Assembly: GCF_004137765.1 (NCBI RefSeq)
Contig: NZ_NOIS01000002.1
Span: forward strand, 496,001 to 560,000
Direction: 5' to 3'
Length of the DNA: 64,000 nucleotides
Source: Rothia uropygialis
GTDB taxonomy: Bacteria > Actinomycetota > Actinomycetes > Actinomycetales > Micrococcaceae
The notes below the pieces were generated by a model that searched no databases, was not told the DNA's origin, and saw only the letters and a list, made by a program, of their open reading frames with translations. Shown here one piece after another: positions 29,140 through 37,442 of this stretch. Every line of letters starts with the position of its first letter. Position 1 is the first letter of the stretch. The translations under genes were made by a program, and so were the position numbers.

Positions 29140-29841
29140 TTAGAGGTCTTCAGTTGGTTGGTTGGGGAGGCCGTCGGAGTCCCGAGGCGCACCCCCGTCG
29201 AGGTTTGGGGGAACAAGCACCAGTCGATGGTGCATCCGATCGCGTTTCGTCGCGAGATAACGGGCGTTCTCGTGCCGGGGAGGAACCTCGTCGGCTTCCA
29301 AAGACTGAACCGTGAGCCCGAGCTCCGCGAGCGCCTCGCCTTTTGCGGGGTTGTTGGTGATCAGACGCAGATGCGTGATCCCCAATTCCCGGAGTACACG
29401 GGCCGCCTGCCGATAGGCCCGTGCATCAGCAAGGAACCCCAAAGCCAGGTTCGCTTCGACGGTGTCCATGCCCTCATCCTGCAGAGCGTAGGCCTTGAGC
29501 TTGTTGACCAGCCCGATCCCCCGGCCTTCATGACCTTTGACGTAAATAAGCGTTCCACCTTGGGCCGAGATCTGTTCGAGGCCTTGATGGAGTTGGGGTC
29601 CGCAGTCGCACCGGAAAGATCCGAAGACGTCGCCGGTCAAGCACTCGGAGTGGATCCTGACAAGAGGTGTCGGGTTTTCTCCGTCTCTTGCGCGACCCTG
29701 GTCGTCCACGGCGGTCGCGCTGAGCAACTCGTGCTGATCCGGAAAGGACCAGGCACGCATCGAGAAGTTCCCGTGAGGTGTGGGTACGACGACGGGACGC
29801 GATGAGTCGACGGGGTCGTCGTCGTGTGGAAGCTCGGCCAT
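29140..29841 (-). CDS. ribA: GTP cyclohydrolase II
   Basis: 233 residues, stand-alone RibA that opens GTP in the first step of riboflavin synthesis. The zinc-binding cysteines are in SECLTGDVFGSFRCDCGPQ, the catalytic region in GHEGRGIGLVNKLKAYALQD, and the guanine/phosphate-binding end in LITNNPAKGEAL. The ATG at 29841 overlaps the last base of the upstream stop (TAATG). In most actinobacteria RibA is fused behind RibB; here the two are split and RibB is fused to riboflavin synthase instead. Confidence 0.95.
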   Translation of the reverse strand: MAELPHDDDPVDSSRPVVVPTPHGNFSMRAWSFPDQHELLSATAVDDQGRARDGENPTPLVRIHSECLTGDVFGSFRCDCGPQLHQGLEQISAQGGTLIYVKGHEGRGIGLVNKLKAYALQDEGMDTVEANLALGFLADARAYRQAARVLRELGITHLRLITNNPAKGEALAELGLTVQSLEADEVPPRHENARYLATKRDRMHHRLVLVPPNLDGGAPRDSDGLPNQPTEDL

Positions 29842-31136
29842 TATGCCTCCACGCTTTCGGCATCCATCTGGTTCAGTCGGGCGGCCAATGCCTCGATCGA
29901 GATCATCGGCAGACCATGATGATCGGCGAAGGCCCGCAGATCGTCGAAGCGCATCATCGTGCCGTCGTCGTGAATGAGCTCGGCAATGTATCCGACTTCC
30001 GGCAGTCCCGCGAGCCGGGCCAGTTCCACGGCAGCTTCGGTGTGGCCTGCTCTGGCTCGCACGCCACCGTCGACCGCCCGAAGCGGAAGGATATGGCCGG
30101 GCCGGGTCAGGTCGTCGGGTGACGAGCTCGATCCGGCCAGAACGTTGAGGGTTTTGGCTCGGTCCTGAGCGCTGATCCCGGTTTCGACGCCGTAGGCCGC
30201 ATCGCAGGTGACGGTGTAGGCGGTGGCTTTGGGGTCCTCGTTGTGAGCCACCATTGGCGGCAACTCGAGGGCGTCGGCACGCTGGGTCGTCATCGGAGCG
30301 CACACCACGCCCGACGAATACCGCACCATGAATCCGAGGCGAGCTGGGTCGGCCAAAGCGGCCGCGCCGATGAGGTCCCCTTCGTTTTCCCGATCCTCGT
30401 CGTCGACGACGACCGCGAGTCCTCCCCTGGAAATCACACGGATGGCGTCGTCAATCGAATCGAATGTCTCCTGGGTTCGGCCGAGCGGCGAGGGGGAAGA
30501 AGCGACTCCTGTCTCCGCCGGCGCGGTCTCGAACTGACGAGCTCGCAGGAGGTATTTCGCCACGGCGTCGGTCTCGAGGTTGACGGTGTCTCCTTGTTGG
30601 ACCGTGCCCAAAGTTGTAGCGCGCAGCGTCGTGGGGATGACACCGATTTCGAACCAGGCTTGCTGCTCGTCGGGACGGCTCACTGCGGTGACGGTGAGCG
30701 AGATGCCATCCAGTGCGATGGACCCTTTCTCCGCGATCTGCGGGGCGAGGCCAGCAGGCACGGTCACGCGAATCACCGACCAGTCGGGATGCTCCTCGAT
30801 GGACTCTACGGTCCCCGTCCCGTCCACGTGTCCTTGGACGATATGGCCGTCGAAGCGTCCGTCGGCGGGAAGGCACCTTTCCAGATTGACGCGTGACCCT
30901 TCCCGTAACGCACCCAGATTCGTGCGGACGAGTGTTTCTCCGATGACGTCGGCGACGAAGAGGTCCGTTCCGGCGTCGGTCCGGGTCGCGGTGAGGCATA
31001 CGCCGTTGACGGCCAACGATCCCCCTTCCGGCAGATCTGCGGCGATGCGGCCGGCACGTACGTGAAGGACCGCGGAATCCGTGTGCTTTTCAATCTTCTC
31101 GACCGTTCCCAAGGACTCGATGATTCCGGTGAACAT
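29841..31136 (-). CDS. Fused riboflavin synthase / 3,4-dihydroxy-2-butanone 4-phosphate synthase
   Basis: A 431-residue two-enzyme protein. Residues 1 to about 205 are riboflavin synthase with its two lumazine-binding halves: MFTGIIESLGTVEKIE, VNGVCLTAT, HIVQGHVDGTGTV, then IALDGISLTVT and VNLETDAVAKYLL. After a short linker (APAETGVASSPSPLG), residues about 225-425 are DHBP synthase: VVDDEDRENEGDLIGAA, TGISAQDRAKT, RPGHILPLRA, RARAGHTEAAVELARLAGL and IHDDGTMMR. The frame is continuous across the junction. The start is two bases after the ribD stop, with MFTGI typical for the family. The fusion would physically link the first and last steps around RibH. Confidence 0.93.
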   Translation of the reverse strand: MFTGIIESLGTVEKIEKHTDSAVLHVRAGRIAADLPEGGSLAVNGVCLTATRTDAGTDLFVADVIGETLVRTNLGALREGSRVNLERCLPADGRFDGHIVQGHVDGTGTVESIEEHPDWSVIRVTVPAGLAPQIAEKGSIALDGISLTVTAVSRPDEQQAWFEIGVIPTTLRATTLGTVQQGDTVNLETDAVAKYLLRARQFETAPAETGVASSPSPLGRTQETFDSIDDAIRVISRGGLAVVVDDEDRENEGDLIGAAALADPARLGFMVRYSSGVVCAPMTTQRADALELPPMVAHNEDPKATAYTVTCDAAYGVETGISAQDRAKTLNVLAGSSSSPDDLTRPGHILPLRAVDGGVRARAGHTEAAVELARLAGLPEVGYIAELIHDDGTMMRFDDLRAFADHHGLPMISIEALAARLNQMDAESVEA

Positions 31137-31138
31137 GT

Positions 31139-32215
31139 CTACTTCTTTCTGTTGACCGCAGGCGAGGCGGTGAGGTGGGTGAGGGTGTCTTGTCCGAGAA
31201 GCCGAATCCCGGAGGTGGTTCCGTCGGCCTCGGAACCGGCGGCGTCCACCGCCAGAGAATGGGCGTCCCCCAGAGTCGCGGTTTCCAAGCCGCCCACGGC
31301 GGATCGTCCAGAACCGAAGAGCATTGGGGCCGTGTACCAGTACATTTCGTCGACCAGGTCCTCGGCGAGGAATGCAGAGACGATTCCGGGACCGCCTTCG
31401 ACAAGCACATGCCGCGCGCCTTCTCCGGCAAGGCGTTCCAGGGCTTCTCGCGGGGACCTGGTGTCGAGCTTGGTGAACCCAGCGTCGAGATGTATTGCCG
31501 CGTCCTCCGGCACGTGCCTGCGTCCCATAACGGCCCGGCGCGGCTGATGCTCCACAAGCACGCCATCGGGTGTTCGCGCTGTCAGTCGAGGATTGTCGGC
31601 AAGCACGGTACCGGTACCGACGAGAACCGTGTCGACACGGTTGCGTATCCGGTGCCCGTGGTCGCGGGATTCTGGACCCGTGATCCATTGGCTCGTGCCG
31701 TCCTGGGCCGCCACGAATCCGTCCAGGGTCGCGGCCACTTTGGCAGTCACGAAGGGGCGTCCAGTCCTCTGGGCCTCCCACCAGCGGACATTGAGGAGAT
31801 GGGCTTGATCCGCGAGCAGACCGGACCGGACGTCAACCCCGTGACGAGCAAGGAATTGCCCGCCTCCGGAAGCATTGCTCGTGGTGTCGGGTTCGGCGTA
31901 GACCACCGTGCGAATCCCGGAGTCGAGGATTGCGTGCGAGCACGGACCGGTTCGGCCCACGTGGTTGCAGGGTTCCAGCGTGACGTAGAGAGTGGTTCCC
32001 CGCATGTCGGTCCCTTCCGCTCGCGCCGAGGCGATCAGATCCGCTTCCGCGTGCGGCGTCCCGGTGCCCAGATGCCGGCCGGTGTGAAGTATCCGGCCGG
32101 TTTCGTCGACCAAAACGGCCCCGACCAGGGGGTTCGCACCCCGTGGGCCGCACAGCGCGACGTCGAGGGCGGTCGTCATGGCCTGATGATCCGATGTGCT
32201 GAATTCCGGGGCCAT
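31139..32215 (-). CDS. ribD: Bifunctional pyrimidine deaminase/reductase
   Basis: 358 residues. The N-terminal zinc deaminase has GANPLVGAVLVDE (usually PNP), HAEADLIASA and TLEPCNHVGRTGPC. The C-terminal NADPH reductase has RPFVTAKVAATLDGFVA, TGPESRDHGHRIRNRVDTVL and LVEGGPGIVSAFL. It performs the second and third steps of the ribityl-uracil branch. The ATG at 32215 overlaps the ribM stop (TGATG); a GTG three bases earlier is an alternative. Confidence 0.96.
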   Translation of the reverse strand: MAPEFSTSDHQAMTTALDVALCGPRGANPLVGAVLVDETGRILHTGRHLGTGTPHAEADLIASARAEGTDMRGTTLYVTLEPCNHVGRTGPCSHAILDSGIRTVVYAEPDTTSNASGGGQFLARHGVDVRSGLLADQAHLLNVRWWEAQRTGRPFVTAKVAATLDGFVAAQDGTSQWITGPESRDHGHRIRNRVDTVLVGTGTVLADNPRLTARTPDGVLVEHQPRRAVMGRRHVPEDAAIHLDAGFTKLDTRSPREALERLAGEGARHVLVEGGPGIVSAFLAEDLVDEMYWYTAPMLFGSGRSAVGGLETATLGDAHSLAVDAAGSEADGTTSGIRLLGQDTLTHLTASPAVNRKK

Positions 32216-32919
32216 CACTTGGAATCCTTGTCGACGTCGACGGTGGGATCCGGGAAGCGGGTTTCGACCTGGACCCTGTGCTCACGATTTCTCGTGCGCC
32301 ACCAGATAAAGAAACCAGTCAAGGTAAAGCAACCGTAGAAGAGATACATCAGACCTGAAGCGTAATAGCCGACCGAGAAAAGCAACGGTACGCCAACAAT
32401 GTCGACCGCAACCCAGATGAGCCAGAATTCGACCCAGCCGCGGGCCATGCCCCATGTTGCAAGGAGAGAGCCCATGAAAATCCATGCGTCGGACCACACG
32501 GGTTCGTAGGAGCCGAGCGCTCTGAAGACCGGGGTCAGCAGTGCGGTGCCCCCGAACAGGGCGACAACCAGGACCAGTCGTTCCTTCCACGAGGCCCACC
32601 GAGGCGAAACGGCTGCGTGGCCTTGGGATTTCGCGGCTTTCCACTGGTACCAGCCGTAGACGGAGACGATGATGAACATGATTTGACGACCGGCTTGGCC
32701 GAGGAGGTTGACGGGGTGCGGCGAGCCGAAGACGGCCCCCAGGAATACCGTGAAGAGCAAGAGGTTGCCGGCAATGCCGATGGGCCACGCCCAAACCTTG
32801 CGACGCATTCCGCCGAGGGCGGACGCGAGGCCGAAGAGGTTGCCCAGAACCTCGCGCCAGAGAATAAAACCTCCGCCGATAGTCAGCTGAGCGTCGAAGA
32901 GCCACCGCAGAATATTCAC
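32215..32919 (-). CDS. ribM: PnuC-family transporter, probable riboflavin uptake protein (RibM/PnuX)
   Basis: 234 residues with about seven membrane segments. PnuC-like features include WREVLGNLFGLASALGG near the N-terminus, IIVSVYGWYQWK and WVEFWLIWVAVDIVGVPL. PnuC proteins carry nicotinamide riboside or thiamine by facilitated diffusion, but members under FMN riboswitch control, such as RibM/PnuX of Corynebacterium, import riboflavin. Being the first gene after an FMN riboswitch and coupled to ribD argues for riboflavin here. The GTG at 32919 has GAAGGAG 6 bases upstream; the longer frame has none. Confidence 0.85.
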   Translation of the reverse strand: MNILRWLFDAQLTIGGGFILWREVLGNLFGLASALGGMRRKVWAWPIGIAGNLLLFTVFLGAVFGSPHPVNLLGQAGRQIMFIIVSVYGWYQWKAAKSQGHAAVSPRWASWKERLVLVVALFGGTALLTPVFRALGSYEPVWSDAWIFMGSLLATWGMARGWVEFWLIWVAVDIVGVPLLFSVGYYASGLMYLFYGCFTLTGFFIWWRTRNREHRVQVETRFPDPTVDVDKDSK

Positions 32920-32995
32920 TGTTCTCCTTCCGAGCTGCGGAGGCTCCGGGGAGAACACAACGAACGACTCCACGTCCGGCGAGAAAATCGATCTT

Positions 32996-33017
32996 CGAGG
33001 AGAACGACTGTTCCTCG
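32996..33017 (-). promoter_or_regulatory. Hairpin between riboswitch aptamer and ribM (possible expression platform)
   Basis: The inverted repeat CGAGGA-N10-TCCTCG lies about 25 bases past the aptamer and about 80 before the ribM start. It could be part of the switching structure. The assignment is positional only. Confidence 0.35.
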
Positions 33018-33042
33018 GCGTGTGCCGCGTTCTGCTCGTGCG

Positions 33043-33172
33043 CCTTTATCCAGACTGTACTGTCGGTACCGGAATTTCACCGATTCGGCCGCAGGTTCCA
33101 AGACTCATTCGAGTGGACTGCGGGTCGCGGACTCTCACCGCCGGTTCGGAATTTCACCGACCCCCGGAGCAC
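33043..33172 (-). promoter_or_regulatory. FMN riboswitch (RFN element)
   Basis: On the minus strand the conserved RFN core is easy to read: CTCCGGGGGTCGGTGAAATT at the 5' side, then CCGAACCGGCGGTGAGAGTC and CGCGACCC, a variable hairpin, GGTGAAATTCCGGTACCGAC and AGTACAGTCTGGAT at the 3' side. It binds FMN and shuts off the downstream riboflavin genes when flavin is plentiful. It lies directly after rpe and before ribM, so it should control ribM-ribD-ribEB-ribA-ribH and perhaps the his genes beyond. Confidence 0.95.
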
Positions 33173-33188
33173 GATTGCGTGACATTGA

Positions 33189-33881
33189 TTATGGCATAAA
33201 TGCGTTCCGCGTCGAATCCCCGACGGCACGGGACGCAACGGAACGCAATCCGGCGATCGCGGCAGCCGGGTCCTCCGCTCCGTAAACAGACGATCCGGCT
33301 ACGAAAACGTCCGCGCCGGCCTCCGCGGCTCTGCCGATGGTTTCTTCCGAGATTCCCCCGTCGACCTGGAGGGCCACCCTGCCCCCGGATCCGCGGATTG
33401 CTTCCGAGGCGCGACGCAGTTTCGGCAGGGTGAGGTCAAGGAATTTCTGTCCTCCGAACCCTGGCTCGACCGTCATGACCAATAACAAGTCCAGTTCGTC
33501 GAGCATTTCAAGATATGGCTCAACCGGTGTGGCCGGGCGAAGTGCCATCCCGGCCCGGGCGCCCTGAGAACGCAGTTCCCTGGCCAACTTGATGGGGGCT
33601 ATAGCCGCCTCCGCGTGGAAAGTTACGGATTCGCATCCGATTTCGGCGTATCGAGGCGCCCAGCGGTCTGCGTCCTCGATCATCAAATGAACGTCGAAAG
33701 GAACCGGTGAGACCTCGTGCAACCGTTCGACGACAGCCGGTCCCCAGGTCAGATTCGGCACGAAATGATTGTCCATGACATCTATGTGAGCCGCGTCCGC
33801 GGTTTCGATCGCTTGCAATTCTTCGCCCAGTCGAGAGAAGTCCGCGGAAAGAATCGACGGGTTGATGTGGAGATGACTCAC
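33189..33881 (-). CDS. rpe: Ribulose-phosphate 3-epimerase
   Basis: A 230-residue barrel interconverting ribulose 5-phosphate and xylulose 5-phosphate. It has [34 protein letters not shown] (metal-binding His and Asp), [21 protein letters not shown] and [11 protein letters not shown]. The GTG at 33881 has AGGAGG five bases upstream and gives the family start, so the eight extra codons are rejected. Supplying ribulose 5-phosphate, the RibB substrate, fits its place before the rib genes. Confidence 0.97.
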   Translation of the reverse strand: MSHLHINPSILSADFSRLGEELQAIETADAAHIDVMDNHFVPNLTWGPAVVERLHEVSPVPFDVHLMIEDADRWAPRYAEIGCESVTFHAEAAIAPIKLARELRSQGARAGMALRPATPVEPYLEMLDELDLLLVMTVEPGFGGQKFLDLTLPKLRRASEAIRGSGGRVALQVDGGISEETIGRAAEAGADVFVAGSSVYGAEDPAAAIAGLRSVASRAVGDSTRNAFMP

Positions 33882-33967
33882 GTGGGCCTCCTGATTGCAC
33901 AACACTGAGTATGGTTACCGGACCCGCCCTGGGTCGGGTTGCTCTCCAGCCTACCGGGCAGCTCTCA

Positions 33968-35191
33968 TCAGGTGCGGGTTACGGCATGCGGGGCACATTC
34001 GACCGACGTGTCCCCTGAGGACCGCCGAATTCTTTCGGCCACCATACGGGCAATCTCCTCGTCGACGAAGGCGCCGAGCACATAGTGGCCGGGATACTGC
34101 CGACTGGTCACGAGCCACACTTCCCCGATCGGCCCCGCAGGAACTCGCAAGGCGTCTTCTTCGGCGATGCCATTGGCCTCGTGGACTCCGGGAGCCTGCG
34201 GGTCGTCGCCGTCGCCCAAGAGGTTCGATCCCAATCTCAGGGTCTCCGACGTGAACGTCGTGTGCGGATACCTCCCGATCGCTTGCTCGATGAAGGGACG
34301 CACCTCATTTTCGGACGGCAGGACCGCGACGATCGGAGGGATTCGGCTCCCCCGCTGAAGAATCACCGACACGGTGGACGGATCCAAGCGGTCTCTTCGT
34401 GCCTGGCGAGAAGCGACAATCAGGACCCAGAGGAATGCGCCGTACACGACCACGGCCGTGACGATCAGCGCGATGAGCTGAACCTGGTTGTCACCCCACT
34501 GTATGTTCCACCCGAAGTGCAACAGAAACGCCACGAGAACCCAGACGGCACCGGTGAGCCAGCGTTTGCCGGTCGTGCGGTCTCGCAGGAAGAGCGCTCG
34601 TCCGATCCCCCACCCGGAAAGGCTCGTGAAAACCACGTGAAGACCGATTCCGAAGAGAGTTCGGTTGCCCCACATCTCCAGGGAACCGATGGCGTCGCCG
34701 TTGGGATTCAGAATCGCGCCGATAGCACCGTACTGAATATTTTCCACGGCCTCGAAACCCAGGCCGATCATCGCACCGGTCATGAGCCCGTGCCAGGGTC
34801 GATTGAGTTTCCGAAAGCTGAACAGGATCAGAAGAACGCCCAGTGCCTTGCCCAATTCTTCGGGATACGCGCCCGAGAGGGACGCGTCCAACGGATACCA
34901 TCCGATTTTCTGGACCAAGCCGCTCAGCCCTGGCCCGGAGGCGAGGGCCAGGCTGACGGCTACACTGCCGCCCCAGAGGAAACTGGCGGCCGACCAGCCG
35001 AAACCGGCGCGAGGCCAGGTCGGCAGGAGACGGAACAGAAGGATCAGGACTGCGGAGAGGACCACGGCCGAGGCAAGTCCGACCGCCGTCCCGCTGGGTG
35101 ATGTGAGGGAGGAGATCAGCACGAATGCGGCCGAGACCAGGCTTCCGAGGCCGATCAGTATCCACAATGAAACGGGATATATCTTGCTCAT
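33968..35191 (-). CDS. PrsW-family intramembrane metalloprotease
   Basis: 407 residues. The first 270 or so form 8-9 membrane segments with the PrsW motifs: GAYPEELGKALGVLL (EExxK-like), GLGFEAVENIQY, GIGLHVVFTSLSGWGIG and LLHFGWN, which supply the metal-binding and catalytic residues. PrsW of Bacillus clips an anti-sigma factor in its extracytoplasmic region. The last 130 residues form a soluble domain (VLPSENEVRPFIEQAIGRYP onward) that I do not recognise. The ATG at 35191 overlaps the preceding gene as ATGA, linking it to the single-pass membrane protein upstream. Confidence 0.88.
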   Translation of the reverse strand: MSKIYPVSLWILIGLGSLVSAAFVLISSLTSPSGTAVGLASAVVLSAVLILLFRLLPTWPRAGFGWSAASFLWGGSVAVSLALASGPGLSGLVQKIGWYPLDASLSGAYPEELGKALGVLLILFSFRKLNRPWHGLMTGAMIGLGFEAVENIQYGAIGAILNPNGDAIGSLEMWGNRTLFGIGLHVVFTSLSGWGIGRALFLRDRTTGKRWLTGAVWVLVAFLLHFGWNIQWGDNQVQLIALIVTAVVVYGAFLWVLIVASRQARRDRLDPSTVSVILQRGSRIPPIVAVLPSENEVRPFIEQAIGRYPHTTFTSETLRLGSNLLGDGDDPQAPGVHEANGIAEEDALRVPAGPIGEVWLVTSRQYPGHYVLGAFVDEEIARMVAERIRRSSGDTSVECAPHAVTRT

Positions 35192-35736
35192 GACCGGCCT
35201 CCCGAGGTCACGTTGTGCCACACGAGGTCCGAATACTTCATGCGATCCGGTCCTGAGACGACGACCATGACGGTCTGATCTCGATGTTCGTCTGCCCCTT
35301 CCAGCGAGATCGCCGTCGCATCGGCGGCGGTGTCCTCAATCTGGCGGGCCTCCGCTCGGTGTCTTATAGGGGCATTCTGGTCGAGGACCCTCCAGCCGAC
35401 TCCGACTCCCCGGATGATTCTGCGCAAGGCCAGATCCTGGTCTTCGGCGTTCTCAACCACCGTCGTACGGATCTCGGTATCGCCGCAGGTCCAGCGTTCG
35501 GTCATAGGGTCATCGAAGTGCTGTTCGCACGCCAATTCGGAACCGTCTCGGTCATGCATTCCTATGGTCCAGCCGTAGTCCTCCGAACCGAGCTCGACCT
35601 GAGACATCACGGGGTCCGCATCCGTGACCGCGGCGTTGAGCGCGGCGGGGGCTCCGAGCAGGATCACGGCGATGCCGATTATGGCCCACCAGGCCCTCGC
35701 CCCGAATCGGGGTTTGATGCGGTATGCGGTTCTCAC
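35188..35736 (-). CDS. Single-pass membrane protein of unknown function, coupled to PrsW-like gene
   Basis: 182 residues that I do not recognise. A basic N-terminus (MRTAYRIKPRFGARAWW) precedes one hydrophobic helix (AIIGIAVILLGAPAALNAAV). The remaining 140 residues should lie outside the membrane, and two cysteines (in ELACEQH and RWTCGDTE) could form a disulfide. Topology is N-in/C-out, like the substrates of PrsW. The stop overlaps the protease start (ATGA). A substrate or partner role is inference from this coupling. Confidence 0.75.
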   Translation of the reverse strand: MRTAYRIKPRFGARAWWAIIGIAVILLGAPAALNAAVTDADPVMSQVELGSEDYGWTIGMHDRDGSELACEQHFDDPMTERWTCGDTEIRTTVVENAEDQDLALRRIIRGVGVGWRVLDQNAPIRHRAEARQIEDTAADATAISLEGADEHRDQTVMVVVSGPDRMKYSDLVWHNVTSGGRS

Positions 35737-35819
35737 GTGACAGTAATTCCCTCTGATGTGGTTCGTCCGGGTGCGAGCGCGGACCCGAGAACGGGTCCGG
35801 AACTTTGGCTGTGGAGCTC

Positions 35820-37442
35820 CTACTTTTTGCGCAAGAGCGCCAGGAACATTGCGTCCGTTCCGTGAATATGCGGCCAGAGCTGAACCGTGGTCGCGTCATC
35901 CTGTCCTTCCGCGGGTTCGATGCCTGGCACCCTCGTGCCGGGCGCGGAATCGCCGTCGAGGACGCCCGGTTTGGCGACCGCCCGAACGGCTGAGGCGGTG
36001 TCGAGGAGCTCGACGTCGCCGGTCTCGAGAATATCGAGTAGGACATTCTGGGTTTCGGCCGGATGCGGAGAACAAGTGACGTATGCTACGACGCCGCCCG
36101 GACGAGTGACCGATATCGCCGACTTCGCCAGTTCGAGCTGCAAGGACATGAGATCCGCGATGTCGCCCGGTTTCTTGCGCCACCGGGCTTCGGGCCGACG
36201 TCTCAAGGCGCCCAGTCCCGAGCACGGAGCATCGACCATGACACGGTCGAAGATTTCTCCGCCCTCGCCGAACGCTTCAACCGCGAGGCTTATCTCCTCG
36301 GGAAGGTCGGCCTTCAACAGGTTCTGGTGGATGTCCCGTCCATCACCGGTCAGAACCGAATACGCGTTCTCCGGGAGGGGTTTCAGAGCGCTCCTGACCA
36401 ATTCGGCTCGATGCTCCGACGATTCGTTGGCCACCAACGCCGCCCCCCGCGCCGAAGCGAGCGCGCCCAAAAGTGCGGCTTTGCCACCGGGGCCGGCGCA
36501 CAGGTCGAGCCATGCCGAGTCCGTTCCTTCCAACTCGACGGCGGCCAGGGCGCGGGCGACGAGCTGGGATCCGGCGTCTTGCGCCCGGACTGTGCCGGAC
36601 CGCACCGATTCCAAGCGCCCCAGATCGCCGTGGCTGTAGGTCGCGGAACCTTCGACGAGCTCACTGGGTTTCGCGTCGTTCTCGAGGGCCTCGCGCAGGT
36701 CGCCGAATCCTGGCAATGCAACCAAATGAACCGAGGGGCTCGCGTTGTCGGCCGCCAGAAGGTCTTGGATTTCGGTCGGGACGCGACCGTGGGCCGCAAG
36801 TGACTGCCTGAAGGCGCGGACAATCCATACGGGATGCGACTCTTCGATCGACATGCGCTTGATGTCGTCCGTGACGTCGGCCGTTAGCTCCGCGATCCAG
36901 TCTTCCCGAGACTTCTCGCTGACCCGCCGAAGCACGGCGTTGACCAGTGTTGCGGGACCGGCGCCGATCACACCCCGGGCGAGTCCGACGGTCTGGTTGA
37001 GGGCCGCGTGATTCGGCACGCGCATTCCGAGAAGCTGATGGGCCCCGAGACGGAGGGCCGTGACGATTTTCGGATCCGTCTTGTCGAGGGATCTGTCGAG
37101 GCAGCGCGACAAGATGGCGTCATAGGTTCCGCGTTCCCTGAGCGTTCCGTATGCCAGTTCGGTCGCGAAGGCGGCGTCTCTCCGGTCCAAGCGGTGCTTG
37201 CGAATCGCTTGAGGCATCACGAGGTTGGCGTAGGAGTCCTGACTTTCGACCGCTTGCAGCACTTCGAACGCGACCAGCCGATCCGGGTCCGCGACCCTGC
37301 GTCGTCCGCTCGGTGCCGATGCCGAGAATTCGCGCTTTCCCTGGGCCTTCCGGTTTCTTTCCCGTCCCTGGGCATCGCGCCGTGCATTCCTCGTGTCCGG
37401 GCGCCCGCTTCGGTTACCGCGGCGATTGTTGCTTTCACTCAT
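35820..37442 (-). CDS. rsmB: 16S rRNA (cytosine-967-C5)-methyltransferase
   Basis: 540 residues. After a charged, Arg-rich leader of about 45 residues comes a NusB-like RNA-binding domain (DRLVAFEVLQAVESQDSYAN onward). The Fmu/Sun-type methyltransferase domain follows with the SAM site LDLCAGPGGKAALLGAL, VDAPCSGLGALRRRPEARW (one catalytic Cys) and the second Cys in VTCSPHPAETQNVL. It methylates the 30S ribosomal RNA. The start overlaps fmt by ATGA; def-fmt-rsmB is a conserved translation-related operon. Confidence 0.95.
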   Translation of the reverse strand: MSESNNRRGNRSGRPDTRNARRDAQGRERNRKAQGKREFSASAPSGRRRVADPDRLVAFEVLQAVESQDSYANLVMPQAIRKHRLDRRDAAFATELAYGTLRERGTYDAILSRCLDRSLDKTDPKIVTALRLGAHQLLGMRVPNHAALNQTVGLARGVIGAGPATLVNAVLRRVSEKSREDWIAELTADVTDDIKRMSIEESHPVWIVRAFRQSLAAHGRVPTEIQDLLAADNASPSVHLVALPGFGDLREALENDAKPSELVEGSATYSHGDLGRLESVRSGTVRAQDAGSQLVARALAAVELEGTDSAWLDLCAGPGGKAALLGALASARGAALVANESSEHRAELVRSALKPLPENAYSVLTGDGRDIHQNLLKADLPEEISLAVEAFGEGGEIFDRVMVDAPCSGLGALRRRPEARWRKKPGDIADLMSLQLELAKSAISVTRPGGVVAYVTCSPHPAETQNVLLDILETGDVELLDTASAVRAVAKPGVLDGDSAPGTRVPGIEPAEGQDDATTVQLWPHIHGTDAMFLALLRKK

